64,000 nucleotides of DNA from Rhynochetos jubatus (Eukaryota; Chordata; Aves; Eurypygiformes; Rhynochetidae), in the NCBI GenBank assembly GCA_027574665.1, contig CM050690.1, positions 66,187,905-66,251,904 of the forward strand, given 5' to 3'. The notes below the pieces were generated by a model that did not search any database, was not told where the DNA came from, and saw only the letters and a list, made by a program, of their open reading frames with translations. Shown in pieces: positions 15,560 to 27,000 of the stretch. The translations under genes were made by a program, and so were the position numbers. Every line of letters begins with the position of its first letter. Position 1 is the stretch's first letter.

Positions 15560-16560
15560 CAAAAGAGGGTATAAATAGAAATAGGTCTCTCTAGCAGGAG
15601 TAAAGCCCAGTGCTGCAAAACACCAGTCAGGGGATTGATTAAAAATCAAGTTTTAAACTATTTTTGTACTCTTGGGTGTGTTCTAAATCATAACTGTATA
15701 ACAGTTTGGTTTCCAAGAGGCCCAAAGGAAAATTCTACTAATAAGGGGCACATACTGAACTTTAGGGAGATTTGCCCGACACTCATGTTTCTGTGACGGT
15801 AACAGGGGCATCTGTTTCTACTTTTCAATACATGTAATATGAAATGAGCATTGGAATATCCTCCTATGACGAGCTGATTAAGTGCACAAGCTATTGAAGG
15901 AAGGATATGTAAGTATACAAAAGAAACTGTGAAAGAAGTTTTTCTGATTCTGAACTCTCGTCTTAAGCCTCATAAGGGCAATAGATACCTAGTTCATAGA
16001 CTGAAATTAGTTTTTAACCAAAAAGTCTGCTTCAAATATTCGGAGCTTAGGCGCGAAAAGAGAATCACAGGTTTTAAGACTAGGCGAGTGGCTGTTTGTT
16101 GTGGACTAGGAACACGGGTTTTTCAAATCAGGGAGGTGCTTTTCGAGTACAACAGTATTTAGAACAATGTAGTAGATTCAGGGATAAATTATGTGAATTT
16201 TCGTAAAAAAATAGCGAAAGAAAATAAAAGGACAGATGCCTTTTAGTGCTCTTTGGAGTGAGGAGAGGAAGGTTGTGTGGTTACATGCTTTTACATATTG
16301 AAGTACCTCGCTGCCTTGGTTTTAAGTATTCTGATAGATAGGAAAGTGATGCTTTTCTGCTATGTTGGTAGCTGTGCAGGGTTAAATTAATGGTTTTCAG
16401 TAGGTGGAAAGGCTGGACGTAAGATCTCTGCTGGCCTCTATTTGCAGCCCGTAACTGGAGGGCCTCTTTGGGTGTCCCGGATCCCTTAGAGGACAAGGAC
16501 TAGCCTAAAACTGAAGGGAAATTATCCCAGAGTCACCGCGTACGTGCCCTTGAGGGGACC
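15560..16560. other. FOXD1 downstream flank, nothing recognised
   Basis: About 1 kb of AT-rich DNA between FOXD1 and the next CpG island. No repeat, RNA or coding signature seen. Confidence 0.5.
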
Positions 16561-17560
16561 GCATCCCCTTCACAAGGGACCGATTAACTCACTTTCCCCG
16601 GGCCCGGCCGAGGGGATGCGCCGGGCCGCCGGGCCGAGCCGGTCCAGCACGGAATAGTGAGCTCGGCTTAAGCGTCCCTCGGAGATGCGGCTAAAATCAG
16701 TTTGTGGGGGAAGGTTTCGCGAGGGGGAGAAGGCGGATGTCGCCGTGAGCGCGGCGGTGCCGGGCTCCCCGCGGCGGGATGCTGCTTGCGTTCGGTCCGG
16801 CTTCTGGAGCAGCGGCCGGGGGCGAGAGCGCGGCGAGAGTCCTTGCGCGGTCCCCGTGCAGTCAGATGGGTAGAGCAGGTTCTGGCGACCCGGTATTTGT
16901 TTCTCTCGGCTTTCTCGCAGCAAACGCTGGGGAGCCCGGCGATCTCCTCTCCGGGGAGGCCGGCCGGCAGGGCGTGCGGCGAGGTCCGACCGCGGCCCGC
17001 CGCCCGTGCCTCGGGTCCCGTCAGAGGAAAGCCGTGCTCAAGCGTGGCAAGGAAACTGCTCGGCCACTTGCTCTTTCCACTCACGATGCCGGCCGTCTGC
17101 CTCCCCTGTAGACAGGGCCTCCACCTGAGAGCCGGTAGGGAAGCTGGCAGGAGCACATTGCAATACGTGGTGTAGCTTTTATTTGTTTTTAAGCGCTGAG
17201 GAAGAGGTTGGGGGCAGGGGGCTGTGGTGCTGGGGGAAGACACCTTCTCTTGTTTTCTTCCAATCCGCGGGGAAGCCGCCCGGCCTCGTCCCCGAGGCCC
17301 GGCGGTCCCGGTTCCCCGCCGCGCTGCGCGGTGGATGGCGGCGGCGTTGGAGCAGGTGCCGGCCAGAAAAGGCGCCGGCCCCGCAGCCCTTCGATGGGCT
17401 CGCAGCACCGCCGGGCCGCAGCGCCCCATTCGCATGCAAATAGATCGCCGACACCCCCACCCCACCCCCACCCCCCGGCTTTCAGGGCGAACGGAGCGGA
17501 CGCGTAGTCCTTGCGGGGAGGGAGCCCGGACGAACAATTCCTCCAAAATAGGCTGGGCCC
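16560..17560. other. CpG island 2 kb downstream of FOXD1, non-coding
   Basis: GC- and CpG-rich block of about 1 kb. Long open frames exist on both strands (300 codons on the minus), but they have the arginine/proline/alanine composition of random GC-rich DNA. An exact octamer ATGCAAAT lies at 17434-17441 near the right edge, next to a C-rich CCCCA repeat (17451-17480). Confidence 0.55.
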
Positions 17561-18000
17561 TAATAAACAAACTGGTGGGACAAACAAGGATGGTGTCGCC
17601 TCCTTCTCCTCCTCCCAGCTACAAAATGTGGATTCATTAACCCATCTTCTTTTCTCATCATTTCCCCGTAGGGCTGAGAGACGAATTGCTGGAGCTGAAT
17701 TGGGAGGGGATTGCTCTATATGGGGGCTGATGTTTCAATCAGTTCCTCCAGAAGGACCACACAAAAAGAAACTTTTTAGTTTATGGTGCTATTATGCAGA
17801 GTTTTAATCTAGGGATAGATTTAGCCAAATGTTATCTATTGGGAATTTAATGAAGCCCTTATGTAGTCAATCGCCTTTTATGCCACACACAGTGTCTCTA
17901 TCCAGAAACGTTTCCTTCCACTTACTTCTTTGTTTCTGGTGGGTGATTTATATATTTTTAATTAGGGATTTTTTTAATTATTTCTTTTCAAGCGTTTTGC
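17540..18000. promoter_or_regulatory. Candidate regulatory block with a forkhead site
   Basis: AT-rich interval between two CpG islands. TAATAAACAA (forkhead type) is at 17561-17570, followed by ACAAACAAGG. The T-rich stretch 17930-17995 contains TTTTTAATTA. No coding content. Placement and motif content suggest an enhancer; conservation is untested. Confidence 0.3.
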
Positions 18001-18049
18001 GTAGCGTTTCTCTCGAGCAGGACTGTGTTAGGTGCCTTCCCACATCCCC

Positions 18050-18057
18050 TATAAAAG
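18050..18057 (+). promoter_or_regulatory. TATA box at the edge of a CpG island
   Basis: TATAAAAG, a strong TATA match, on the plus strand exactly where AT-rich DNA gives way to the island at 18060-19750. It could start a non-coding RNA; no coding frame downstream is convincing. Confidence 0.3.
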
Positions 18058-18059
18058 AA

Positions 18060-19750
18060 GTTTCCCTTTCCCTCCCCCGTTTCGAAGCTGATTCGTTTGC
18101 ACGTCCGCCCACTGTGCCCTGCTCTCCGGAGCGCTCCCCCGCCTTATGCGGAGGGGTCCGACGTCGCGCCGGCTCTGTCGGCACCAGCCTGGGATGCGGC
18201 GGGCAGCGCAGCCCGGGAGTCGGGCCGAGCCGCGGGGCCCCTGTGCGCCGCTCCGTGGCCCTGAAGCTGGTCTCCTCCCAAACCTCCCCCACCCGCAGCT
18301 TCTTCGGGCCATACATTCTCTCCTGGTTAATTTCTGGTGCAGCTAGAGGCACCTCACGGGAGAGCGGCTGGAGCACGCCACCCCATCCCCCCACCCCCAC
18401 TTCCCTCGCCGGCTGGTTTCAAGTACCCAGGGCCAACCCTGTCCCCGAGTCCAGAGAGCAAAAGGGGGGACGAGGCCCTCACTTGCTCTCTTCTGCCCCT
18501 TTTCTTGCAGCGCTGGTGGCGAGGGCAGAGCACACGGTCGCCCCCGTGGAGACTGAGGCCTGTGCGAGGGATCTGTGGGAAAGCGGGTCTTGTTTAATAG
18601 TCCTTTGGCACGGCCCGGAGGCTCCACTCCGTATGTAATACTTTCCCTCATTACAGTAAGTACCTCAGTAGTCTCTGATAATATTGTATTTGAAAGAAAT
18701 CACGGAAATTATGCTCATGGCCAAACGCTCCCTGCGCTGGGGCTTGCTAACCCAAAGCAGAATCGTTTTTCAGCTGTTTACCAGCGGCTCTCCTGTCCGC
18801 GGCGGTCTCATCTCGGTGCGGTGATGGGCCGCACACACCGGCGGGACCCGGAGAATGGCAGGGACCGGACACCGTGTGTCCGCAGCCGGGAGCCTCCCGA
18901 GGAGGTAGGTGTCCGCTGGCTCTCTGCCCCTCCGCCCCTCCGCCCCTCGCTTGCACGCCCCCGGTGACCTGCCGCAGGTGACACCAGGGCTTCGCCGCCT
19001 CTCGCCGTGAGTACCAACGTGGCAGCCACGTCGAGCAGCCGCCACGGACCCTCCTCTCACTGCCCCTTCCTGTGCTGCGAAGCGGGACTGAGATACCGCA
19101 GAAAGATAAGCGCGTCTGTGCAGGAGCACGGCACTCCCGACGGTAACGAGGTGCTTTCGCATCCATGCTGCGCCAGCGAACGTGCTCCTTGCCCCGCTGA
19201 GCAGATGGGTGCACCTCGTTATTTGGGAGTAGGCGGAGACCTGCAGGCGAGCCCCAAATCGGTAAACCCCTTATTGCTCTTTTGCAGAAGAGAACCGTGC
19301 GCCGCTGCCGGCTCCCTTCTCGGAGGGATGCAGCGGGCTGCCGGCCCCCTCCCCGCCGCCCGGCCCGGCTCGCCGCCCAGCTCCCGGCGCCACCAGAAAG
19401 AGGAGAGGCAAAGGCTGCGGGGTTGGGGAGGTGCGCAGGGACCACCCCACCCCACCCCCCGGCAAAACTCGCGGCCCGCCCGGCTGCGGCAGCGCGGGTG
19501 GCACCGCGGACTGTGCGCGGCTGCACAGCGGGACAGAGCCTCCGCGGTGGTGTTCCTCACTGAGCCCGCCCGTAGGAACGGGGAGGCACCGGCGGCTCGG
19601 TGGTGGGAACTCCGTGAAAGATGCGCCTCGTATGAAGATGTGCCTCCAGTGCAGGGCTGCGGCTGCGCGGGTTGCTGCGGAGTGGAGCGGCGGGGCCTCT
19701 GCTGCGATCTGCGCCTCGGAGGAGAGACTTCCCGGCTAGGCCCCGGAGTG
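18060..19750. other. CpG island, 1.7 kb, non-coding
   Basis: GC- and CpG-rich, with a short AT-richer gap at 18630-18730. Open frames up to 270 codons show no domain, and the different frames have equally random compositions. The gap contains TCATTACAGTAAGTACC, which looks like a splice acceptor/donor pair. Confidence 0.55.
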
Positions 19751-19779
19751 CCCAGAAAGTAGGAAAAAACATGGACCGA

Positions 19780-20500
19780 ACACTAAACTTTTGAATTTTA
19801 TATATATTTTTTTAAATGCAGTGTCTAGGCTATTTCAGAAATTACATCGCTGAACTGAATTCAGAGGGAAAGTTGTGTTGGTTTTTTTTAATCAAAATAA
19901 TTAAACTTGCCCTTTCTGCAAACCACAAGAGACCTGTTGAATTGATTCTAAGTTTCCCTTTGGCTGATGGAGCAAAACGGCATGCAGAAGTCTGCAGGGC
20001 CCCATATTTAGATGATAAATTATACAATTTATGTTGGAAGCAAAAGGATAAATAGAGATCTCAGTTGTTGCATTAATTCGTTGCTGGAGACTGGGAAAGC
20101 CTTATCCAAGGTTAACCCAAAGGTATTTCTGTCCCCTCCGCACAATAGAACACACATCTTCTTGTGTAGAAACGCGTGTCCACAATTAGTCGGTGTGTCC
20201 AGAACTCGGGCAGAACCGCACCCGCGCATCTGTAGCACTGCGGTGGTCGCTCTGGTAAATGCTCACGCTTTGGGAAGTCCTTGTAAAACCCGGACATAGA
20301 GCTCTTCCTACCGTGATAGGTGTAGGTCTGCTTCTCACTTTCATTATGGGTGAACACATGCACACCTGTATACATGAAATACATTAAATACACAAAATCA
20401 AGATAAATGAGGTGTCTTACTCGGGTTTTCTTTTCGTAAAATAAACACTGTCACGTCTGCTTATTCAGCAACCACTGGATGAAACTGATAGCTTTCTAAT
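19780..20500. other. AT-rich spacer between CpG islands
   Basis: Sharp drop in GC content. It contains ATCAAAATAATTAAAC (19892 onward) and a string of TTTA/ATTA words. No gene or repeat recognised; possible regulatory spacer. Confidence 0.3.
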
Positions 20501-20739
20501 ATGCGTGTATACAGTGAAATTCCACCTGTCGGCTGCACAGAGGGAGGGGTAAAGAAACACAGTCTCTTCGGATCAATAGTTCACGATTAAAGGAACCATT
20601 GGTGAAAAAAAAAACAAAAATGCCCAGCGTAGAGCGAAGAGGGGCAGGTGTGTCAAGTGACTGGCTTGTCCGAAAGTGGATGGGGTTGGAAATTACCGAC
20701 CGTGGAAAATAATTTATACTACTCATTCCAGCCTGCCTC

Positions 20740-21660
20740 TGATTGCACAAAATTCCGCCCGGGGCAGCTCGGTGGGTTCTGCCAAACATCCTCCCCGCCT
20801 TCCTGGAAGTCCTTCACTTGTCTTCCCCCAGTGCAGACGGTGCTGCGTGTGCGGCAGCGCACAGGAGTGTGTGTGCTCGCCCCGTCCCGCAAGCGCTCGG
20901 CAGCCGGCGGCCCCGCTAACACCAAACCGCAGACCTCCTCCCCTCTGCCTCCCGCTTCTGTACGGGAAGCCAAAGGGCGGCCCTTCTCTGGAAATTAACC
21001 TCTTTAGATCGCTTTCAGCTTGCGATGGTTCTTGCCCGGGTGTTCAGACATCTGCCGACCAGGACACGTTTTTCGGGGGAGACCCTGGTTCCGCCCGCCC
21101 GCCCACGGGGCACAGCCCCGGCCCGCGCACCGAAGCGAAGCTGCCGACAAGCGACGTGGATGTCTCTGCTTTTAAGCCGACTCACTTCCCCTCCAGCCTC
21201 CTCCCCACCCAGAGGAAGCCCGCAACAACTTGCTAACACACGGGCAAGCCAAACCCAGCGCTCCCACAAGATCCTTTGAACCCAGCCCCGGAGCTGCTGC
21301 TGCGCCTGCGGCGGCGAGACGGCGCGGTTCGCCCGGCTGAGCGGCGCAAGTCTCCGCGGCCGCGCCGGGGCAGAGACCTGGGCGCTGCGGGGAGCCCGGC
21401 TGGAGGGGACCGGCTGCTTCCGTGCCTCCTCCCCGCCCCAGGTACGCTTCCCCTCGGGTGCGCAGGGTACCCGGCCCCCCGCCGGCAGAGCAGACCGCGG
21501 CTGCCGTCGAGGGAAAGCTCTGAGCTGATAACCAGCCCCGACACGGACAATGCCGGGTCCTGCCTTCGGCACCCACGCGGGGCCTTTGGAGACAACGTGG
21601 GGCGCTGGGGGAGGGGGGGGGGGGGGGGGGGGGGAGGGGGCCCGGGGAGCCCGGTGCCGG
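20740..21660. other. CpG island, non-coding, ending in a poly-G tract
   Basis: GC-rich block without a recognisable coding frame. Its right end carries the G22 run at 21613-21634. Confidence 0.5.
21613..21634. repeat. G22 homopolymer in a G-rich stretch
   Basis: Twenty-two G uninterrupted, flanked by GGGGGA and AGGGGG. Long pure G runs are rare in vertebrate genomes and form G-quadruplexes. The exact length is hard to sequence and may be wrong. Confidence 0.85.
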
Positions 21661-22040
21661 CGCTATAAATCCCTCGGCAATTGAGTTCTGCACCTTTGAT
21701 TTGAAAAATCGGATTCCTTGAGTGGAAACAGTTGACAGGAACCTAAAAGGATTAGCTGCATTCCACACAGGATCATTTTTACTGGTAACATTTTGAAACG
21801 ATTGATCCCTTCCAGACCATAAACAATGTCCAGAAAAATGATCTAACGAGACTTCCATTGTTTCCTTTTGTCTACGAATCCCCTTTCGCCAGCAGTTTGA
21901 TTAGGGACTTTGACAGGCTGGGTCTTAATTCCACCCCCCACCCCCACTTTTCCCGAGCCAAGTATTGAATTTGAAATCCCTCAAGATTTGATCCGTAGCC
22001 CCAATCTGCCAGAGAGCGAGCAAGTGCAATGAAGGGCAGG
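21660..22040. promoter_or_regulatory. Candidate enhancer between CpG islands (TCF, OTX, FOX, SOX-type sites)
   Basis: AT-balanced block of 380 bases. It contains TATAAAT (21664-21670), CTTTGAT (TCF/LEF type, about 21694), GGATTAG (OTX/bicoid type, 21749-21755), ATAAACAATG (forkhead overlapping SOX, 21819-21828) and CCATTGTTT (SOX, 21856-21864). No coding potential. The density of developmental motifs beside FOXD1 supports an enhancer; alignment would decide. Confidence 0.4.
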
Positions 22041-22059
22041 TAGGGAGGGGGGAAGGAGC

Positions 22060-22960
22060 AAGGAAAGCGGGCGGGGAGTGGAGTAGGGACTCGGTTGCTG
22101 CAGGGTGCCGAAATGAGGGGTGGGGGTCTTTCCCTCCGCCATGCTTCTCCTGCGGGCTTTTGTGCCGGCCTAGAGGCAAAAAGAGGAGTGAAAAGCCCAC
22201 CGGTAGGCACGTTCGCCCCGGGCCGTGGCGAGGAGAGGACCCTAGGTGCGGCCCGGTTCCTTTCCGTGGCCCGGAGGGCCTCGCGATCCACCGGCCTTGC
22301 CTTGTCCCCCTCTCCCTCCCCTCCACGCCCCGCCTGTGGGCAGGAGACTTACCAGGGTGTCATTAGCGGGGGAGGGGGCGAGGAGGCCATTTGCCCTGCC
22401 CTGTTGGCCGATCGACTTTTCCTCTGTTTTGACACCTGTGCGCACTGCCCCATGCTCCTCTCCCTGATTTATCGCCCAATTAAGGGTTCAGCCTTCCTGA
22501 AGCCACCCGCGCTGCTTCCCTCCGCACCTTCCTTCTACGAGGAGGCGGTCGTAGGCTGGAATGTGGGGCGGAGAGCCTCCTCAGGCCCCCCCGCCTGCCC
22601 CTGCACCCCGACCAGACCCCTCTCACGCATCCCTGCACAAAAGCAGTCTCCACGGTGTCTCCGTGGATGCTGGCTCGTCCGTCGCTCCCCGGCAACAGCC
22701 TGAGAGGCGATGGGCCGAGCTGGGGATCCGGGGACCAAGTCGCTTCCCGGCGCCTTCCCTTTTCTCCTCCTTCCTCTCCATGCGTGTGTGAACGCGGGGC
22801 CCCGTGTCCCACCGACGAGCCGCCGGGGGCCGGAGCAATGCCCCGACGGCGCGGCCCGGCCCGGGATTGTGCCGTGCAGCAGGAAGGGAGAGCTTCCAGC
22901 CCGGGACGGCAAATAGCCCAGCACACTGGGGGAGAACCCTGCTAGGAAAGGCACCTCAGT
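22060..22960. other. CpG island, non-coding
   Basis: GC-rich, CpG-containing block with only composition-driven open frames. Nothing in it resembles a known protein or RNA. Confidence 0.5.
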
Positions 22961-23440
22961 TATGTGTGCCCCGCAATTAAGAGACAGGAGTTCCTGCTCC
23001 TCAGAACTTGTCCTTCGTGTCAGGCTCCGGGGCTCTCTTCTTTTCTTTTCTTTTTTTTTTTTTTTTTCCCCTGCTCCTTTATTTATTTTTCCTCCCTAGG
23101 AGAATAAGCCGTTCCCCGGCGCAGATTGGCAGCATTGAGCATCTTCCTAACTTAACTCTGTCTTCCTTGCATCTATCAATCCACCTTTCTAATTAGACTA
23201 ATTAGAAGATATGTGGAGTGTTGCTGGGTCCATAGACTAAACTGGTTAGGGCTTGTGAAAGGAAGGCTGAATGCCCACCATGGGAGGTGGCCATTCATGG
23301 GGGACGGTAACAGTTGCTACATTTATCTCCTGCCATTGAAAAGAGCTTTGCTTAAAGCTCGATTAAAATGTTTGGAAACTAATGCCACCCTGGATCCCTG
23401 TCTAATTAGAGGGCCTGGATAGATCACCCTGAGCAGTCAA
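22960..23440. promoter_or_regulatory. Candidate enhancer with three TAATTAG homeodomain sites
   Basis: The palindrome TCTAATTAGA occurs at 23188-23197 and again at 23401-23410. A third site, CTAATTAG at 23198-23205, abuts the first. Such paired TAATTA sites bind LIM, Paired-like and NK-type homeodomain proteins, several of which pattern the forebrain and retina where FOXD1 acts. The surrounding sequence is AT-balanced and free of repeats except for a pyrimidine tract at 23036-23069. Confidence 0.45.
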
Positions 23441-23584
23441 AAGAAACTCCTTCTCCGGCCGGGCTTTTCTGTTCTGCAAGAATTACTTCCCTCCATCACC
23501 ACCCTGCCCCCACCTCGAGAAGAGAAAGAGACGGGGATGGGGGGGTGGGGGGGAGGTAGGAAGGAGAAAAAGAGATAACACAGC

Positions 23585-23592
23585 TATAAAAA
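23585..23592 (+). promoter_or_regulatory. TATA box before the CpG island at 23.6 kb
   Basis: TATAAAAA at the left edge of a GC-rich block. An ATG 49 bases further on (23641) opens a 116-codon frame of arginine/proline-rich, unrecognised composition. Either a non-coding transcript promoter or chance. Confidence 0.25.
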
Positions 23593-23619
23593 CGAGGGCA
23601 GAAGACCGGCTTTAGGCTG

Positions 23620-24660
23620 AAGTCTTCCTCCCCAGACGTTATGTTCGGACTCAGCTTTCCGGCTGGAAGGCCCAGAGTCTCCTCGGGTTTTCTCAGAAGT
23701 CGGAATGCTCCTGACCCCGGCGGAGCAATGAAGAGGGGTTCTGGATTGTGCTCCCCGGCTCCTGCTCCGCTGCCTCCTGCCAGGGGGACGGAGCTCGGGG
23801 AAGGGGAAAAGGCCAACGCCACCCTCCTTCGCCCAGGGCCTCCGCTGCCGCGGTGCATGCGCAGGTGCGGAACCGCCTCGCCTGGCTCTCCGCCCTCCCC
23901 GATGTGCCGCGCCGAGAAGCACCGACGGGGTAAAAAGATGGTGCGGAGGGCGGGTGGGGAGAGGTCACCCATCCGTGGGGACGGCTTCTGACCCCAAAAC
24001 TCTCCCAGGAGAAGGGGCAGTTTCCAGCGTGCCGCCGGGCGGGGTGAGGAGAAGGCGGCTGGAAATCTCTCCCTGGGGTCCCTGTGCCTCCTGCTCGGAG
24101 CTGGGAACACCCCCGCGCACCCAAACACGCACACAATCGTTTGCATGCCCCGGAGCAGCTCAGACCCGGGTTTCCTACCACAAGCCTCCCGGGGTGGGCG
24201 CGGGCAGCCCTCGGGGCGCCCCGCTCCCGGGGGGGCCAAGCCCCGGCGCAGCTCTGCGGTGACTGAGCACCTCGTAAATCTGCGGCGCCGCTTCTTCCCG
24301 ATAGAGGGATTTTTGTCCTCATAAAAGAGAATGAAAGATTGGTGCTGACGGGGGCAGGGAGAAGGAAAATGTTCTCTTCATTAACACCAGCCTGCTACAC
24401 CCAGATGCTTAAATTTACGGGCTAGATATGACCAAAAGTGCCTGAAAAGAGTTCGCACTCACGACTGGGCAGGCGACGAGCCCCCGACAGCCGGTGCCGG
24501 AGACGGCGCTGATCCGGGCCCCGCACCCTCTTTGTCCTGGCAAACAAGGGCGCGCGGGCAACTGCTGCCCCTTCAGTGCCGTCGGGGAGGAGGGAGGCCG
24601 GGGGGGGCTGGCGGTGCGGACCCCGGTGTCTTTGGTGGTGGCAGCGCACCACGTGTCAGC
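23620..24660. other. CpG island, non-coding
   Basis: GC-rich block with an AT-richer break at 24300-24430. No recognisable coding frame. The break contains CATAAAAGAGAATG and TTCATTAACACC and could be a small regulatory insert. Confidence 0.45.
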
Positions 24661-24700
24661 AGAGCGAGGTAAATCTGCGGTGGAATTATCTTTCTTTTTC

Positions 24701-24720
24701 TTTTTTTTTTTTTTTTTTTT
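24701..24720. repeat. T20 tract
   Basis: Twenty T after CTTTCTTTTTC. Low-complexity pyrimidine tract; no retroposon body recognised on the minus strand to which it could be the tail. Confidence 0.8.
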
Positions 24721-24839
24721 AAAGAACGACCCTATAGGCCCTACTGGAGAAACAGTCCTATCAGCCAGGGGAAAGCAGCTGCCTTCCGTTGTCACTGCCT
24801 TCCCCCACGAGAGGTCCCTTTGAGCGGCTGGGATCTCTC

Positions 24840-25620
24840 GTGGGAGAAAGATCTACGGGAGTGGCAAGCACTAAAAAGCAAGTGACATCTTCCCTTTTCT
24901 TCCGAGCTTCCAAACCCACTTTCTCCAGAGCCCCTCTGCTGGGGCGGGGAACGGGAGAGAACTGGGAGGATCTGCTCGGGTGGCTCCTCTTTGCCCCAGC
25001 AACCCGGGGGGTGTTGCCGGTGGGGAAGGACCGGCTCTGGGCCCCGGGCAGGTGGGAAGCGGAGCAGCCCCCGCCGTGTCCCGGGTCTGTCGTGCTCTTC
25101 CAGGCTGTGCTCTGCCCTCGGCCTCGCTGCGAGCTGCTCACGCTGTATCAGCTCTGTTCCCGGGGAACTCAACAGGACGAGTCCGAAGGGCAAACCCGAT
25201 CAAATATTACCCGTAGGAACACAGAATCTACCTTTCTTTTTCCCTTTCAAGGGCGAGCCCAACTCAGCGGACAGACCTGCACGGCTGCAGAGAGCGCACA
25301 TCGCCATTGAATGCTCCCGGAGGATCTCACCCCCGCTCCGCCGGGCGAGGGGCATCCCCAGGGGAGCGAGGGGGGAGCCCCCTCGGCCAAGGAGCGGGGT
25401 TTGGCTCCGAGGGACGAGCAGGAGACTTTATCCCGGCTGGCGGGCCGAGCCGCTGAGGATGTCAAAAGGCGAGCTTGTCGCTTGTCGCAGCTCACGGGTT
25501 GGCCCCTGCCCGCACCCCCCCAGCAGGGACAGCTTCGGGGGCCCTCCACCGTGAAACGCAGCTCCGGGGATGCCCAAGAGACAAGGGTGCCCGGCCGGCA
25601 AGGATCAAAGGACAGCGTGA
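24840..25620. other. CpG-containing GC-rich block, non-coding
   Basis: GC-rich, weaker in CpG than the islands nearer FOXD1. Frames of up to 187 codons have no family features. The interval after it, 25640-26600, is mixed in composition and holds a T17 run (25929-25946 approximately); nothing else was recognised there. Confidence 0.4.
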
Positions 25621-26639
25621 AGGGTAGTTGAGAGTTTGCTGAGTTTTACTCAGAGAGTTTTCTTAATTTTAGAGTGTGCAGGACCTTCTCAGGGCCCGTA
25701 TCTGCATTTCTGGAGCCCCAGGGGAAGCCCCGATGCTGGTGACCTCTCTCTTTCGGGAAACAAGTAAATGAGGGCTGAGGATGCTCCCTGTCCAGACCCA
25801 GGGACAGCTGCAGCTGTGTGCCTGGTAGTCAGTTGCAATCAGCAGGTGGCTGAGCTGTTTGTCTACGTTTTACATGTTCCACATTGTTTTCTTCGTGGGC
25901 GTTATACGACAAGTGTCCTTCGTACCACTGGGATTTTTTTTTTTTTTTAAATCCAAATGGGAAATTTCTGCAAGTAGGATGAACATGGGGTCAGAGCTGC
26001 TGGTTGAGAAGTTTAGCCGAAATCTGTGCCCCGACACTGATCTGCTGCTCTACTCCTGTGAGTCCTGGCCGTGCCCCTGCCCCGGGGGTCCCTTGTGCAG
26101 CTGTCATTAACACCGAGCTGGGCAGGAAGGCAAGACCTGAGGGATTGGATGTTGTGGGGGCGGTGGAGGCTGAAGGTAGGGGGAGAAGATGAGTTAAACC
26201 TCTCTGAAATTCAGGCCTCGGTGAAAATTCCGCGCAGGGTCAGAGGAGCCCCGCGGTCGGGGAATTTAATTCCCGGGGAAGTGGGAACACTTCAGGATGT
26301 AGGGGCCTGTGGGCTTCCCACACCGCCCCACCCCCTCCCCCACCCCCAAGGGGTGCTCCAGATAGAAGCAGGCCAGAAAAGTGACTGGGCAGCGGGTTGA
26401 TGTGGGAGCCCTCCCCCCCGCCTCGCTCGGGGACGGCCCTTCCCAGGACCTCGGGGACCGCTGCCGCGGTAGAAGTGGGACGCGGAGGGTCAGAGGCTGT
26501 ACTGAGGGGAGTTTCGAGAGGCAGAAATCTGCTCAAGCCAGGGGGTTTGCTTCGGAAATACGTGTCTGAAAACACGCGCTCCTCGCCATCTCCCGTCAAA
26601 GTACCCTTGTGAACCTGCCGACTCCACCAACCAGAGCAG

Positions 26640-27000
26640 CGGCTTTCCCAGATGTTGATGTCAGAAAGAGATAAAAGGGGAATTAAAATAAATATTTGTC
26701 CTTCAGAAATGGAAGTTATTAAATTAACACCCCAAAGTTTGCGCGATCTAATGAGTTTTGTCAAACATTATTTTTTAAACAGAAAGATCAAAATATGTGA
26801 AGTTTTGCCTTTGGCCGGTGCAACGGAGCGTAAGAAAAACCTATTAACGTACATCATCGAGCCACGCAAGCAATTGCTGTACACGTACAACAGAAGGTAA
26901 ATAGATTATTTTGTTTAACAATGCTGACAGGTCGTATGGAGCAGAATTGGAGAGATCTAAATATTAATAGATTCATTCAAGTGGAGCAAAAGTTACAAAT
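26640..27000. promoter_or_regulatory. Candidate regulatory block, AT-rich
   Basis: Abrupt change from GC-rich flanks to about 65% AT. It includes AAATAAATATTTG (26688 onward), ATTAAATTAACACC, ATTTTTTAAACAG and TTTTGTTTAACAATG (forkhead plus SOX type, about 26910). No repeat features, no coding signature. Looks like a conserved non-coding element, untested. Confidence 0.35.

Noticed and set aside
16668..19526. Open frames of 250-300 codons in the downstream CpG islands
   Set aside because: Overlapping frames on both strands are equally long and equally random; none has a motif, plausible splice structure or start context.
24274..24680. Repeated 12-mer GTAAATCTGCGG at 24274 and 24669
   Set aside because: Over a hundred chance 12-mer repeats are expected in a 64 kb window; flanks do not match.
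5329..25850. CTCF-like cores TCCATCTGGTGG (5329-5340) and TCAGCAGGTGGC (25839-25850) as domain borders
   Set aside because: Each has one mismatch to the core; about three such matches are expected by chance in 64 kb on two strands, and their orientation is divergent, not convergent.
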